A stretch of 64,000 bases of DNA from Streptomyces klenkii (GCF_003626645.1 NZ_RBAM01000002.1:434001-498000), one strand, 5' to 3'; shown: positions 53,577 through 61,457, numbered from the stretch's first letter. The notes: generated by a model from the sequence alone, not told the origin. Numbers and translations: made by a program.

Positions 53577-53762
53577 CCTCCCGCCGGATGGGAGCCTCCC
53601 GCCGGGTTTCCTGATCCGTCGGGGGGTGGCCTTTCTGTCGGGCGGAGTGCGGGGTACTTGGCTGCCGGAGTCGGCATGGCGGCGCCGGCGGTCTGCGGAT
53701 TCGTGGGCTGTTCGCCACGACGGGGCGCGCCACCGCGGTGGGGGCGGCGGAGCCGACGCGCT

Positions 53763-54185
53763 TCACCCCGCGTCGCGTAGCGTGCGCAGGATTCTTTCCA
53801 GTGCGCGGCGGTCCGTCGCTGAGAGGCGGCCGCTGACGTGCGTGCGCAGGTGCGCGAGGTGCTGCTGAAGGGCGCGGTCCAGCGCCTTCTCGCCGGTCTC
53901 GGTGAGGACGGCCAGCGCGGCCCGCCGGTCGGCCGGGTCCGGTTCGCGGCGGATCAGGCCCGCCTCCTCCATGCGGTCCGCGAGCCGGGTGAAGCCGCCG
54001 GAGCTGAAGGCGACCGCGGCTGCCAGGTCGCTCATCCGCAGGGCGTGACCGGGCGTGCGGCCGAGCCGCAGCAGGACCTCGAACCAGGTGTCCGGGACCC
54101 CCAGGTCCTCGTGGACCAGTGGCTTCAGGCGGCTGAACGCCTCTACGAACAGTCCGTACAGCGTCACGTCGTCGTCATGCAGCAT
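53763..54185 (-). CDS. MarR-family transcriptional regulator
   Basis: A 140-residue winged-helix regulator (VPDTWFEVLLRLGRTPGHALRMSDLAAAVAFSSGGFTRLADRMEEAGLIRREPDPADRRAALAVLTETG). ATG 54185 lies 5 bases after AAGGAG. It is divergent from a secreted-barrel gene; the gap holds a strong palindrome (54249-54287), presumably its operator. Confidence 0.92.
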   Translation of the reverse strand: MLHDDDVTLYGLFVEAFSRLKPLVHEDLGVPDTWFEVLLRLGRTPGHALRMSDLAAAVAFSSGGFTRLADRMEEAGLIRREPDPADRRAALAVLTETGEKALDRALQQHLAHLRTHVSGRLSATDRRALERILRTLRDAG

Positions 54186-54248
54186 GTGCTCCTTCACCCG
54201 ACCAGGGTCCCAGACCGCCGCCCGTACCGGCAGAACTTTCCCTTGCAG

Positions 54249-54287
54249 TATCTGCCGCAGCAGACATATTGTCTGCTGCGGCAGATA
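54249..54287. promoter_or_regulatory. MarR operator (39-bp perfect inverted repeat)
   Basis: 18-bp arms TATCTGCCGCAGCAGACA and exact complement around TAT. Each arm itself holds a palindrome TCTGC-N4-GCAGA, so two regulator dimers could bind side by side. Lies 64 bases from both flanking start codons. Confidence 0.85.
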
Positions 54288-54350
54288 TTTCACCTGCCAC
54301 GGATCCGCACGCAAGACCCGTACGCTCGTAAACAGGCTGGAGTACGTCCC

Positions 54351-54860
54351 ATGCGCAAGCGCACCCTTCCCGCCCTCGGTCTCACCGTCGCCGCCGCCGG
54401 TGTCATCGGTGCCGCCCTCGCCATGAGCCCGGCCACCGCCGGTGCCGCCACCGCGTCCTCGGCCGGCCCGCGGACCGTCTCCTTCGAGGCCGTCGAGAAG
54501 GGCACCTCGGTCAACTTCGTCGACGTCGCCCCGTCCGACTCGGCCCTCGGCGACCAGCTGATCGGCACCGGTGACCTCGTCGGCGCCGACGGCCGCACCC
54601 TCGGCACCAGCAGCTTCCAGGGCATCTCCACCGACGCCAAGCCGCGCACCGCGGAGATGCTGACCTTCGTCTACGACCTGGGCGACGGCAACAAGATCAC
54701 CACGTCGGGCACGGCCCGCCTGAACGCCAAGGGCCCCGTCTTCGACGAGCAGTTCGCGATCACCGGCGGCACGGGCAAGTACAAGAACGCCCGCGGTCAG
54801 GTGCGCGTCCTCCAGGAGACCGTGGAGCGGGCGAAGGTCACCTTCGACATTCAGCTCTGA
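54351..54860 (+). CDS. Secreted allene-oxide-cyclase/dirigent-like barrel protein
   Basis: A 169-residue protein with a signal peptide (1-33, SPATAGA|A) and an eight-strand barrel of AOC-like type (RTVSFEAVEKGTSVNFVDVAPSDSALGDQLIGTGDL, FQGISTDAKPRTAEMLTFVYDLGDGNKITTSGTARL, ITGGTGKYKNARGQVRVLQ). The GGTGKYKNARG turn is the family hallmark. Substrate unknown. Probably controlled by the divergent MarR protein and cotranscribed with the next gene 32 bases on. Confidence 0.85.
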   Translation: MRKRTLPALGLTVAAAGVIGAALAMSPATAGAATASSAGPRTVSFEAVEKGTSVNFVDVAPSDSALGDQLIGTGDLVGADGRTLGTSSFQGISTDAKPRTAEMLTFVYDLGDGNKITTSGTARLNAKGPVFDEQFAITGGTGKYKNARGQVRVLQETVERAKVTFDIQL

Positions 54861-54892
54861 CCGTTCCGCTGTACTTCTGGGAGATGCTCCGT

Positions 54893-55510
54893 ATGAACGC
54901 CCCGCTCAAGATCGTTGTTCTCGGCGCGACCGGCATGGCCGGCAGCCGCATCGCCGACGAGGCGGTCGCCCGCGGCCACGCCGTCACCGCCGTCGCCCGC
55001 CACCACGACGCGCAGGCCCCGGCCCGCCACGGCCTGAACCGGGTGACCGCCGACGTGGCCGCCTTGGACCTGCCGTTCGACGGTGCGGACGCCGTTGTCA
55101 GCGCGCTCCCCGCGCGTGCCGTCCTGCCGCTGCTCCCCGCGCTGGTCGCCCGGGCCGCGGGCCGTCGCCTGCTGTTCGTCGGCGGCGCGGGCAGCCTGCG
55201 CCTGCCGAACGGCGAGCGCGTCATCGACCAGCCCGGCTTCCGCGAGGAGTGGAAGCCCGAGGCCTCCGCCCACGTCGACCTCCTCGACGCGCTGCGCGCC
55301 CTCCCGGACGACGTGGACTGGACCTTCCTGAGCCCCTCCGCGCTCTTCCTGCCCGGCGAGCGCACCGGCACCTTCCGCCTCGGCGCCGACGACCTGCTCG
55401 CCGAGGCCGACGGCACGTCCCGCATCTCGGCCGAGGACTACGCGGTCGCCCTGCTGGACGAGATCGAGAGCCCGGCGCACCGCCGGCAGCGCTTCACCGT
55501 CGGCTACTGA
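54893..55510 (+). CDS. NAD(P)-binding oxidoreductase (atypical SDR)
   Basis: A 205-residue Rossmann protein (KIVVLGATGMAGSRIADEAVARGHAVTAVAR, ADAVVSALPARAVLPLLPALVARAAGRRLLFVGGAGSL, WTFLSPSALFLPGERTGTFRLG) of the YwnB/atypical short-chain reductase type; no Tyr-x3-Lys catalytic pair. ATG 54893 has GGGAG at good spacing; ATG 54884 is too close to it. The enzyme role is not deducible. Confidence 0.85.
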   Translation: MNAPLKIVVLGATGMAGSRIADEAVARGHAVTAVARHHDAQAPARHGLNRVTADVAALDLPFDGADAVVSALPARAVLPLLPALVARAAGRRLLFVGGAGSLRLPNGERVIDQPGFREEWKPEASAHVDLLDALRALPDDVDWTFLSPSALFLPGERTGTFRLGADDLLAEADGTSRISAEDYAVALLDEIESPAHRRQRFTVGY

Positions 55511-55654
55511 GGGGCTGAGGGGGATGTGGGGGGCTGAAGGGATTGAGGTGCGGAGGGGGCGCCTCACTCCCGGGCCGCCTGCGGGTCCGGCCGCTGTCAC
55601 CGGGTAAGACGAAGGGGAGGCCGCACCACTCCGCATTCCCCGCCCGGAGGTGCC

Positions 55655-56491
55655 ATGCGCCCGCTCCTCGCCCGTCGCACGCGGCGCCGGCTGGCCGCCG
55701 ACGCCGCGCTGCTCGTCGTGGTCGCGGCGTTCGCCGTGCCGCTGGTCTGGCTGCTGCTCGCGTCCGTGGACGCAGGGGCGGGGCTCTCCGTACGGGTGCC
55801 GGAGCGGGCGACCGCGGAGAACTTCTCCGCGGTGCTGACGGACGAGATCACGTTCACGCCCATGCTCAACAGCCTGCTGCTCTGCGGCGGCGCGACGGCC
55901 GTGACGATCGTGTGCGCGGCGCTCGCGGCGTACCCGCTGTCGCGGTTCCGGTCCCGGCTGAACCGGCCGTATTTGCTGGGAGTGCTGTTCACGACCTGCC
56001 TGCCGGTCACGGCGATCATGGTGCCGGTCTACGGGCTGTTCGTACGGGTCGACCTCGTCGACACGCTGTACGGCACGGCGCTGTTCATGGCCGCCGCCCA
56101 ACTCCCCTTCGCGATCTGGCTCATGAAGAACTTCATGGACGACATTCCGGCCGTTCTGGAAGAGGCGGCCTGGACGGACGGGGCGAGCCGCATGCAGGCG
56201 CTGGTACGGGTGATCCTGCCGCTGATGGGCCCGGGCGTCGGCGTCGTCGCGATCTACTGCTTCGCGCTGTCCTGGGGCAACTTCTTCGTGCCGTTCATGC
56301 TGCTGCTCTCGCCCGACCAGCTCCCGGCGTCCGTCAGCATCTTCACGTTCTTCGGCAATTTCGGGCAGGTGGCGTACGGGCAGCTCGCGGCGTTCTCGAT
56401 CCTGTACTCGACGCCGGTGATCCTGCTGTACGCCCTGATCACCCGCCGCCTTGGTGGCGGCTTCGCCCTCGGCGCGGCGGTCAAGGGGTGA
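55655..56491 (+). CDS. Carbohydrate ABC transporter permease (MalG-type), without partners
   Basis: A 278-residue CUT1-type permease with six transmembrane segments and the EAA loop EEAAWTDGASRMQALVRVILPLMGPG; NSLLLCGGATAVTIVCAALAAYPLSRF and FMLLLSPDQLPASVSIFTFFGNFGQVAYGQLAAFSILY fit MalG/sugar permeases. GGAGG precedes ATG 55655. No binding protein, partner permease or ATPase lies nearby, so it is an orphan, perhaps a relic of a sugar operon. Confidence 0.9.
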   Translation: MRPLLARRTRRRLAADAALLVVVAAFAVPLVWLLLASVDAGAGLSVRVPERATAENFSAVLTDEITFTPMLNSLLLCGGATAVTIVCAALAAYPLSRFRSRLNRPYLLGVLFTTCLPVTAIMVPVYGLFVRVDLVDTLYGTALFMAAAQLPFAIWLMKNFMDDIPAVLEEAAWTDGASRMQALVRVILPLMGPGVGVVAIYCFALSWGNFFVPFMLLLSPDQLPASVSIFTFFGNFGQVAYGQLAAFSILYSTPVILLYALITRRLGGGFALGAAVKG

Positions 56492-56580
56492 CCGGCCGAA
56501 TCCTGCGGCAGGCCGTTACCTCACCATTCACCGGGAGTTGTGCCCTGAGGATGTGTTGGTCAGTCGACAGGGAGGTGCCG

Positions 56581-57012
56581 GTGCTGACGGAAGCGCTGGA
56601 AGGTCTGGCAGCCGCGGGCGGCTCCGCGGTGGTGGGGGCGGCGGCGACCGACGCCTGGAACACGGCACGGGCAGGCGTCGCACGCTTACTCGGGCGCGGA
56701 GACCACGACCAGGAGCAGTATGCGATCGAGCGGCTCGACCGGACCGCCACCGAGATCGCCCGGGCTGCCGACGGCGGGCGGCAGCAGTTGCGCGACAAGT
56801 TGCAGAACCGCTGGACCGGGCAGCTGGAAATCCTCCTCGAAGAACATCCCGAGGCCGCGCACGAGCTGCGCGAACTGATCGAACGAGTAGAGGCCGAGCT
56901 GCCGTCGGCGCAGCAGTCCTGGGTGCAGAACAACACCGCGCAGGCAGGTGCGATCCAGTACATCACCCAGGGCGGCGACATCAATGTCGGCCGCGGCGCG
57001 ACCGACGGCTGA
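56581..57012 (+). CDS. Small helical protein with C-terminal IQYITQGGDINV motif; TTA codon
   Basis: A 143-residue cytoplasmic protein of unknown function. Residues 1-110 are helical (LTEALEGLAAAGGSAVVGAAATDAWNTARAGVARLLGRGD, QLRDKLQNRWTGQLEILLEEHPEAAHELRELIERV), a pattern I associate with small effector-associated proteins of actinobacteria. The last 30 residues (QNNTAQAGAIQYITQGGDIN and so on) are glycine/asparagine-rich and closely match the N-terminus of the next gene product. GTG 56581 lies 5 bases after GGAGG. Codon 36 is TTA (56686-56688), implying dependence on the bldA tRNA. Confidence 0.75.
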   Translation: MLTEALEGLAAAGGSAVVGAAATDAWNTARAGVARLLGRGDHDQEQYAIERLDRTATEIARAADGGRQQLRDKLQNRWTGQLEILLEEHPEAAHELRELIERVEAELPSAQQSWVQNNTAQAGAIQYITQGGDINVGRGATDG

Positions 57013-57020
57013 GTCCCGGG

Positions 57021-57989
57021 ATGAGCGACAAATCCCCCGGTGCGCAGCAGCGCAACACGGCGCATAACACCGCGCACAACACGGCGCACGACAGCGGGAT
57101 TCAGTACATCACCAGTGGCGGTGACATCAACGTCTATCCGCCCGGCGGGCCCGCGGAGGGCGCCGGCAGTCGGCGGACGGCCGAACCGCAGGGCAAAGAG
57201 CGGCCCGCGAGGCGGCGGTTGGTCCTCCTCGCGGCCGCGGCAGCCGTCTCGGCCACCGCCACGGCGATCACTCTGGCTCTGCTGCCGTCATCGCCTGCCC
57301 GGACGAGCACGGCCGGAGGTTCCACTCGTGCCGCCTCTGGAGCGTCGGCGCATTCCACACCCCTTGCGACCCCTGCGTCCCCCAAGACATCGGTGGGCGG
57401 CCGGCCTTCTTCCGCCCCGGAAGCCGGGACGGAACGGCCTGAATCCGGGGCCGCGCCGAGTACGGTTCCGGGCCCGGGCCCGGACCAGGGGAAGGAGGCG
57501 GCTTCCGGGTCTCGCGCAGAAGACAGCCGGTCCGCGGCAGTACGCCGCGAAACGTGGAGTGAGTCCTACCCGGATGGTGCGGTGTGCGCCGCCGGCAATC
57601 GCTGGACGCCGGCGCCCGGGATGACGGGCGTCAGTTTCCAGCCCTGCACCTATGCGAAGAGTTTCTCCGGCAACGCGCAGTTCGGTATCACCGTATGGAA
57701 TACGAGCAGCCGCCAAGTGGCCGTTGCCGTGTGGGTCGAGTACTGGATGACGAAGCGCCGGTACGACTGTTCGTCGCCGTTCCCTCAGGACCATGTCGTG
57801 ATCGGTCCGGGGGAGACCTGGTCCAGCCCGCTGGGGAATTGCGTCCTGCCGGACATCAAGGGAGAGACGCACCGCGTCCAGTCCAGGGCGGGGGTGTCGG
57901 AGGAGGGCGGAAATCCGCGGAACTCCCGGCTTGAGTTCTCCCGCGGGGTCGACATCTACCCGGACGGCCGGGCGGTCCCCGTCCCCTGA
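57021..57989 (+). CDS. Single-pass membrane protein with N-terminal IQYITSGGDINV motif
   Basis: A 322-residue protein encoded 8 bases after the previous gene. N-terminal cytoplasmic part: NTAHNTAHNTAHDSGIQYIT then SGGDINVYPPGG, 14 of 20 residues shared with the upstream protein's C-terminus. Then a basic patch, one transmembrane helix (about 62-82, LVLLAAAAAVSATATAITLALL), a Ser/Thr/Pro-rich linker, and an extracellular domain (about 190-322: CAAGNRWTPAPGMTGVSFQPCTYAK, VEYWMTKRRYDCSSPF, NCVLPD) with paired cysteines. Function unknown; looks like a membrane sensor or effector joined to the small protein by the common motif. Confidence 0.75.
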   Translation: MSDKSPGAQQRNTAHNTAHNTAHDSGIQYITSGGDINVYPPGGPAEGAGSRRTAEPQGKERPARRRLVLLAAAAAVSATATAITLALLPSSPARTSTAGGSTRAASGASAHSTPLATPASPKTSVGGRPSSAPEAGTERPESGAAPSTVPGPGPDQGKEAASGSRAEDSRSAAVRRETWSESYPDGAVCAAGNRWTPAPGMTGVSFQPCTYAKSFSGNAQFGITVWNTSSRQVAVAVWVEYWMTKRRYDCSSPFPQDHVVIGPGETWSSPLGNCVLPDIKGETHRVQSRAGVSEEGGNPRNSRLEFSRGVDIYPDGRAVPVP

Positions 57990-58188
57990 ACCGGCCGAAG
58001 CCGGCACCCCCGCGGGAACCGGGCGTGCGACCGGAGGCGGGTCCCATGGGAGGCGGGTCTCATGGTGCGTGAGCATGCCGGGAGTGCATAGCATGTACAT
58101 GACGCGCTTGGTGCGGTCAAGGTGAGAACTCGCCATACCCGGCCCGCCGTTCCCCCGGGCCGGGCATTTCTGTGAGAAGGAAGAACAC

Positions 58189-58845
58189 ATGCATCGCCGC
58201 CGCTCGAAGGTCCTCTACGGGATATTGACTGCCGCACTGGGAATTGCGCTCACCGCCTGCGGTGGCAAGGAAGGCGGTAAGGAATCACCCGCTTCCCAGG
58301 AGGCTGCGGCGAAGGGCGAGAGCGGCAAGCGGAGCCCGGCCGCGAAGGTGGAGTGGACCCCGGCGTTGACGATGGGCCAGCCGGCTCCGGGGCTGTTCGA
58401 GTCCGGAGCTTCCGGTGGCGGAAAGTTCCAGGTAGCGGCCACGAAGGTCGTCAAGGGAACCGAGAAGCAGCTGAAGGAGGGCCACTACATCGATGCCGAT
58501 CGAACGCTGGAGGGCGGCACTCCGTACTTCGTGTACGTGACGTACACGCTGAAGGAAGGGAAGCCGAGCGTCGTCAATTCCGACCTCAATTCCGGTGCCG
58601 TGATCCTCGACGAGAACGGCGAAAAGGCGGCGGAGCGGCCCGTCGTCCACTCGGGCTTCGGCGAGGGTGGTTGCCCGGTGGGTCCGGTCTACATGAGCTG
58701 GGACATCGGCGAGAGCCGCACTCAGTGCTCGATCTACATCGCGAAAATGGGGGCGAAGCAGCCTGCCCGGCTCGCCTGGAGCGCGACCGCGACGACCGCC
58801 GACGAGTTCAAGAAGGGCGCGTCTTGGGCGTGGGTCACCCAGTGA
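58189..58845 (+). CDS. Putative lipoprotein
   Basis: A 218-residue lipoprotein with lipobox LTAC (Cys24) after a hydrophobic signal. Mature part: Gly/Lys/Ser linker, then a beta-rich domain (KFQVAATKVVKGTEKQLKEGHYID, PYFVYVTYTLKEGKPSV, SDLNSGAVILDENGEKA, CSIYIAKMG), resembling extracellular immunoglobulin-like domains of Streptomyces lipoproteins. Strong GAAGGAAG site before ATG 58189. Its last 11 bases overlap the convergent GNAT gene. Confidence 0.82.
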   Translation: MHRRRSKVLYGILTAALGIALTACGGKEGGKESPASQEAAAKGESGKRSPAAKVEWTPALTMGQPAPGLFESGASGGGKFQVAATKVVKGTEKQLKEGHYIDADRTLEGGTPYFVYVTYTLKEGKPSVVNSDLNSGAVILDENGEKAAERPVVHSGFGEGGCPVGPVYMSWDIGESRTQCSIYIAKMGAKQPARLAWSATATTADEFKKGASWAWVTQ

Positions 58846-59392
58846 CAAGGTCAAGCACCATCACGTCATGAAGCGCGGCCCCGTCCCACGGGCGGGTTTC
58901 GCCGACCTTCCGGTACCCCCATGAGCGGTATGCAGCCTGAGCCGACTCGGCTTCGGGAAGGACGTTGAGCAGCACACGCTCCACCCCGGTGCCTTCGAGG
59001 ACGACGTCATGCAGCCGCCGTGCGATGCCATGCCCGCGCCAAGGGGCACGTACGGCGAGCTCCATCAGCCCGAAGGTCCGCCGCCCGTCCTCATGGCGCA
59101 CTTCCTCCGGAACGGGTACGAGTAGCTGGTCCCACCAGCGTGTACGCGCGCTGAGCGGATAGCCGTAGGCCATGCCTACGGGATCCCCGGCTTCCGTGCG
59201 TGCCAGGGCGCCTCGGAATGCGGGCTTACGGGTCTGGACGCGGAAGCGGCGGAAAGCCGCCGCGACGTCGCCCGGGGTCTCGTCGTAGGGCGGCTCGGCG
59301 AATGCCGAGGCGTAGACGCGGCGGAAAGCGTCCTCGGCCCGCGCCGCTGCCGCCCCGCCCAGGGGCTTGATGATGATCCCTTGCTCCTTCAC
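58835..59392 (-). CDS. GNAT-family N-acetyltransferase
   Basis: A 185-residue acetyltransferase. The acetyl-CoA loop is MELAVRAPWRGHGIARRLHDVVL (R-x2-G-x-G/A), followed by VLLNVLPEAESAQAAYRSWGYRKVGE. Acceptor unknown. GTG 59392 lies 8 bases after the DUF397 stop, so it ends an XRE-DUF397-GNAT operon. Could modify a partner or compound from this locus (inference). Confidence 0.88.
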   Translation of the reverse strand: MKEQGIIIKPLGGAAAARAEDAFRRVYASAFAEPPYDETPGDVAAAFRRFRVQTRKPAFRGALARTEAGDPVGMAYGYPLSARTRWWDQLLVPVPEEVRHEDGRRTFGLMELAVRAPWRGHGIARRLHDVVLEGTGVERVLLNVLPEAESAQAAYRSWGYRKVGETRPWDGAALHDVMVLDLVTG

Positions 59393-59400
59393 GCGCTCCG

Positions 59401-59622
59401 TCAGGGCTGGAAGCCCCCGCCGCGCACCGCGGCCACGAACGACGACCACGCTTCCGGTCCGAAGGCCAGCGCCGGGCCGCCGGGTATCTTCGAGTCCCGC
59501 ACGGGCACGATGCCGTGGGCGGTGGCGAGGGCCGGGGCCCATTCGACGCAGCCGCCGCCCCCGCCGTTGCTATAGCTGGACTTGGCCCATTCCGCGCCGG
59601 AGAGGTCCAGGGTGGGGCTCAT
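59401..59622 (-). CDS. DUF397 domain protein
   Basis: A 73-residue DUF397 protein (AEWAKSSYSNGGGGGCVEWAP, VPVRDSKIPGGPALAFGPEAWSSFVAAVRGG). DUF397 partners XRE regulators of the WhiJ/AbaA type in streptomycetes; pairs of this sort affect development and antibiotic production. The ATG overlaps the XRE gene stop (ATGA). Confidence 0.93.
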   Translation of the reverse strand: MSPTLDLSGAEWAKSSYSNGGGGGCVEWAPALATAHGIVPVRDSKIPGGPALAFGPEAWSSFVAAVRGGGFQP

Positions 59623-60449
59623 GTCGGTAGTGCCTCCATCGCGTCTTCGAAGAGTTCCGCCGTCTGGGCCGGTGACAGTGCGTAGGCCTGGACGAGATCG
59701 TAGGCCCGCTCACGGGCGCGTACAGCCTGCGGATCTTCGAAGAGCGTGCCTGAGTCGATGCTCTCCTCGTAGGCGAACGCAGACCGGTCGTCCATCGTCA
59801 GCAGCGTCAATGCGCCACCCAGTAGTCCATGTTCCCCATGGGCGAATGGGAGAACCTGAACAAGGGTCGTGGGGGTGTCAACGAGGTCGATCAAAACGGC
59901 CAGCTGTTTGCGCATGACAGCGGGGCTCCCGATCGCGCGTCGGACCACCGCTTCGTCCAGCACCATCGAAAGATCCGGCGGTGTCTCCGCCTTCAGCAGC
60001 ATCTGTCGGCTCAGCCGGGCTGACACCATCTCCTCGATCGCGTCCGGTGAGGACTTCGGATTGCTGATGCGGAAGAGGGCCCGCGCATAGTCCTCCGTCT
60101 GGACCAGGCCCGGCACGATGTGGCCGGCGTACTCGTCGATCACCCGCGCCCGCGCTTCGAGCTCCATGCGTCGGCGGTACTTGTCCGGGTGGATCTCATG
60201 CCGCGCAATCGCGTAAAGCCTCGCGAAGTGCTCACCCGTGCCGAAGACCTCGTCCAGCCTCCCCGGCAGATCCGGCGGCGGTACGTGTTCGGCCGTCTCG
60301 ATGCGGGCCAGGTGGCTGCGGCTGTACCGGACGGCTTCGGCGAGCTTCTCCAGGGTCATGCCTGCTGCCTCCCGCTGTTGTCTGAGGTCGGCGCCGAAGA
60401 GGTGTCGGGCGGAACGGTCCGGTGTCAGCTTGCGCGGTGGTCGTGCCAT
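59619..60449 (-). CDS. XRE-family regulator with DUF5753 domain
   Basis: A 276-residue regulator. N-terminal helix-turn-helix about 18-75 (LFGADLRQQREAAGMTLEKLAEAVRYSRSHLARIETAEHVPP), then the DUF5753 sensor-like domain (EYAGHIVPGLVQTEDYARALFR, VLDEAVVRRAIGSPAVMRKQLAVLIDLVDTPTTLVQVLPF, FAYEESIDSGTLFEDP). ATG 60449 follows AAAGGAG by 8 bases. First gene of the XRE-DUF397-GNAT operon and divergent from four small genes. Confidence 0.93.
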   Translation of the reverse strand: MARPPRKLTPDRSARHLFGADLRQQREAAGMTLEKLAEAVRYSRSHLARIETAEHVPPPDLPGRLDEVFGTGEHFARLYAIARHEIHPDKYRRRMELEARARVIDEYAGHIVPGLVQTEDYARALFRISNPKSSPDAIEEMVSARLSRQMLLKAETPPDLSMVLDEAVVRRAIGSPAVMRKQLAVLIDLVDTPTTLVQVLPFAHGEHGLLGGALTLLTMDDRSAFAYEESIDSGTLFEDPQAVRARERAYDLVQAYALSPAQTAELFEDAMEALPT

Positions 60450-60581
60450 CCCGGCAACTCCTTTTCTCAAGCGCCTGGTTGGGAATTGAATCCCTGGCCG
60501 AGCGTACGTACGTTCCGCGACGCTGGACGCGCAGACAACCACCACCCCCACCAAGGGGTGAATGTGACGGAGGCAAGTCGC

Positions 60582-60779
60582 GTGAGCGGACAGCAGCAGG
60601 TAGAGGACGGCGTTGCGCCGGGAGGAAGTTCGGGGCAGGCCGTCGACATGTCGAAGTGGTGCCTCCGTTGCGCCCAGCTGCGGGTCCGTTTCCACGGCGC
60701 CTGGCGCCTGGGCCGGACCGAAGAGGCCATGGCGCTGGACGCCGAGTTCGTGCGGCATCAGCAGGTGGTGCACTCATGA
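60582..60779 (+). CDS. Small protein with CxxC motif
   Basis: A 65-residue protein (VSGQQQVEDGV ... MSKWCLRCAQLRVRFHGAWRLGRTEEAMALDAEFVRHQQVVHS). KWCLRCAQ could bind metal with partner residues, or the protein could dimerise. GTG 60582 lies 8 bases after GGAGG. Its stop overlaps the next start (ATGA). Confidence 0.65.
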   Translation: MSGQQQVEDGVAPGGSSGQAVDMSKWCLRCAQLRVRFHGAWRLGRTEEAMALDAEFVRHQQVVHS

Positions 60780-61036
60780 CCGCCGTACGCGATGTCGCCG
60801 CGGCGACTCGTATGGCGGCGGGCCGCCTCCTGCCCAGGAGGTGCGCTCACTCGGCGGGCTGGTTCCGCGCGAGCGGCGTGGCGCGGTGCCCTCTGTGCGG
60901 TACGGAGCGGCACACGGCGTACGCGGCGCTGAGGATGCCGCTGCCCGACAGGGCACCCCGCCCGGCGTGGGGCTGCCCCCGCCTCGGCGCGCCGGGCGAG
61001 CGGCCGCCGCCTGTCACCACCACTCTTCGAGGATGA
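60776..61036 (+). CDS. Small basic protein with zinc-ribbon-like cysteines
   Basis: An 86-residue basic protein with RRCAHSAGWFRASGVARCPLCGTERH, a possible C-x(n)-CxxC zinc site, and a Pro-rich tail. Translationally coupled to the previous gene. No family recognised. Confidence 0.6.
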   Translation: MTAVRDVAAATRMAAGRLLPRRCAHSAGWFRASGVARCPLCGTERHTAYAALRMPLPDRAPRPAWGCPRLGAPGERPPPVTTTLRG

Positions 61037-61049
61037 GAAAGGCGCCGGC

Positions 61050-61181
61050 ATGGGAAAGAAGAACGACGACTGGGACCCGCAGGAGAACCAGGACGCCGTC
61101 ACCGACCCCGACACCCGGGTGTCGCAGAACGGGGACGTCTGGGCGTCGAGCGCGGATGACGAGGAACGCGAAGGGAAGTGA
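61050..61181 (+). CDS. Very small acidic protein
   Basis: A 43-residue acidic peptide (MGKKNDDWDPQENQDAVTDP through DDEEREGK), 13 bases after the previous stop. Composition (Asp/Glu/Asn-rich, two Trp) is unlike random translation of this GC-rich DNA. Function unknown; an antitoxin-like or regulatory peptide is conceivable. Confidence 0.5.
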   Translation: MGKKNDDWDPQENQDAVTDPDTRVSQNGDVWASSADDEEREGK

Positions 61182-61185
61182 ATCC

Positions 61186-61374
61186 GTGATCCACGGCGAG
61201 AACCTGGCGAAGGACCTGCGACGTGATCACGGGTTCGTTCACGTCGGACGTACCAGGGACGGCAAGGCCGTGGTCATGCACAAGGGCGACCGGTGGACCG
61301 TCGTCCCCCTGCGGTGGCTCAACAACGACGCCGTGGACGCCATCAAGGCCAAGGCCGGGATCGGCCTCGTCTGA
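61186..61374 (+). CDS. Small hypothetical protein
   Basis: A 62-residue basic protein (VIHGENLAKDLRRDHGFVHVGRTRDGKAVVMHKGDRWTVVPLRWLNNDAVDAIKAKAGIGLV) that reads as a compact alpha/beta fold. GTG 61186 comes 4 bases after the preceding stop. Last of four closely spaced genes divergent from the XRE operon. No family recognised. Confidence 0.65.
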   Translation: MIHGENLAKDLRRDHGFVHVGRTRDGKAVVMHKGDRWTVVPLRWLNNDAVDAIKAKAGIGLV

Positions 61375-61428
61375 CCGCAGCTGACCGCCGCTGACCGTCG
61401 CCGCCGGCGGTGTCCGAACACGCGAAGA

Positions 61429-61457
61429 CCCCGCCGTCCGTCCGCGTGACGGCGGGG
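61429..61457 (+). terminator. Terminator after the four small genes
   Basis: Perfect 10-bp arms CCCCGCCGTC and GACGGCGGGG with loop CGTCCGCGT, 54 bases after the last stop. Between stop and hairpin are three copies of a CTGACCGC-type 10-mer. Confidence 0.82.

Noticed and set aside
53445..53780. Small plus-strand frames in the pfkA-marR gap
   Set aside because: They consist of Pro/Gly/Arg translation of an inverted repeat and have no ribosome-binding site.
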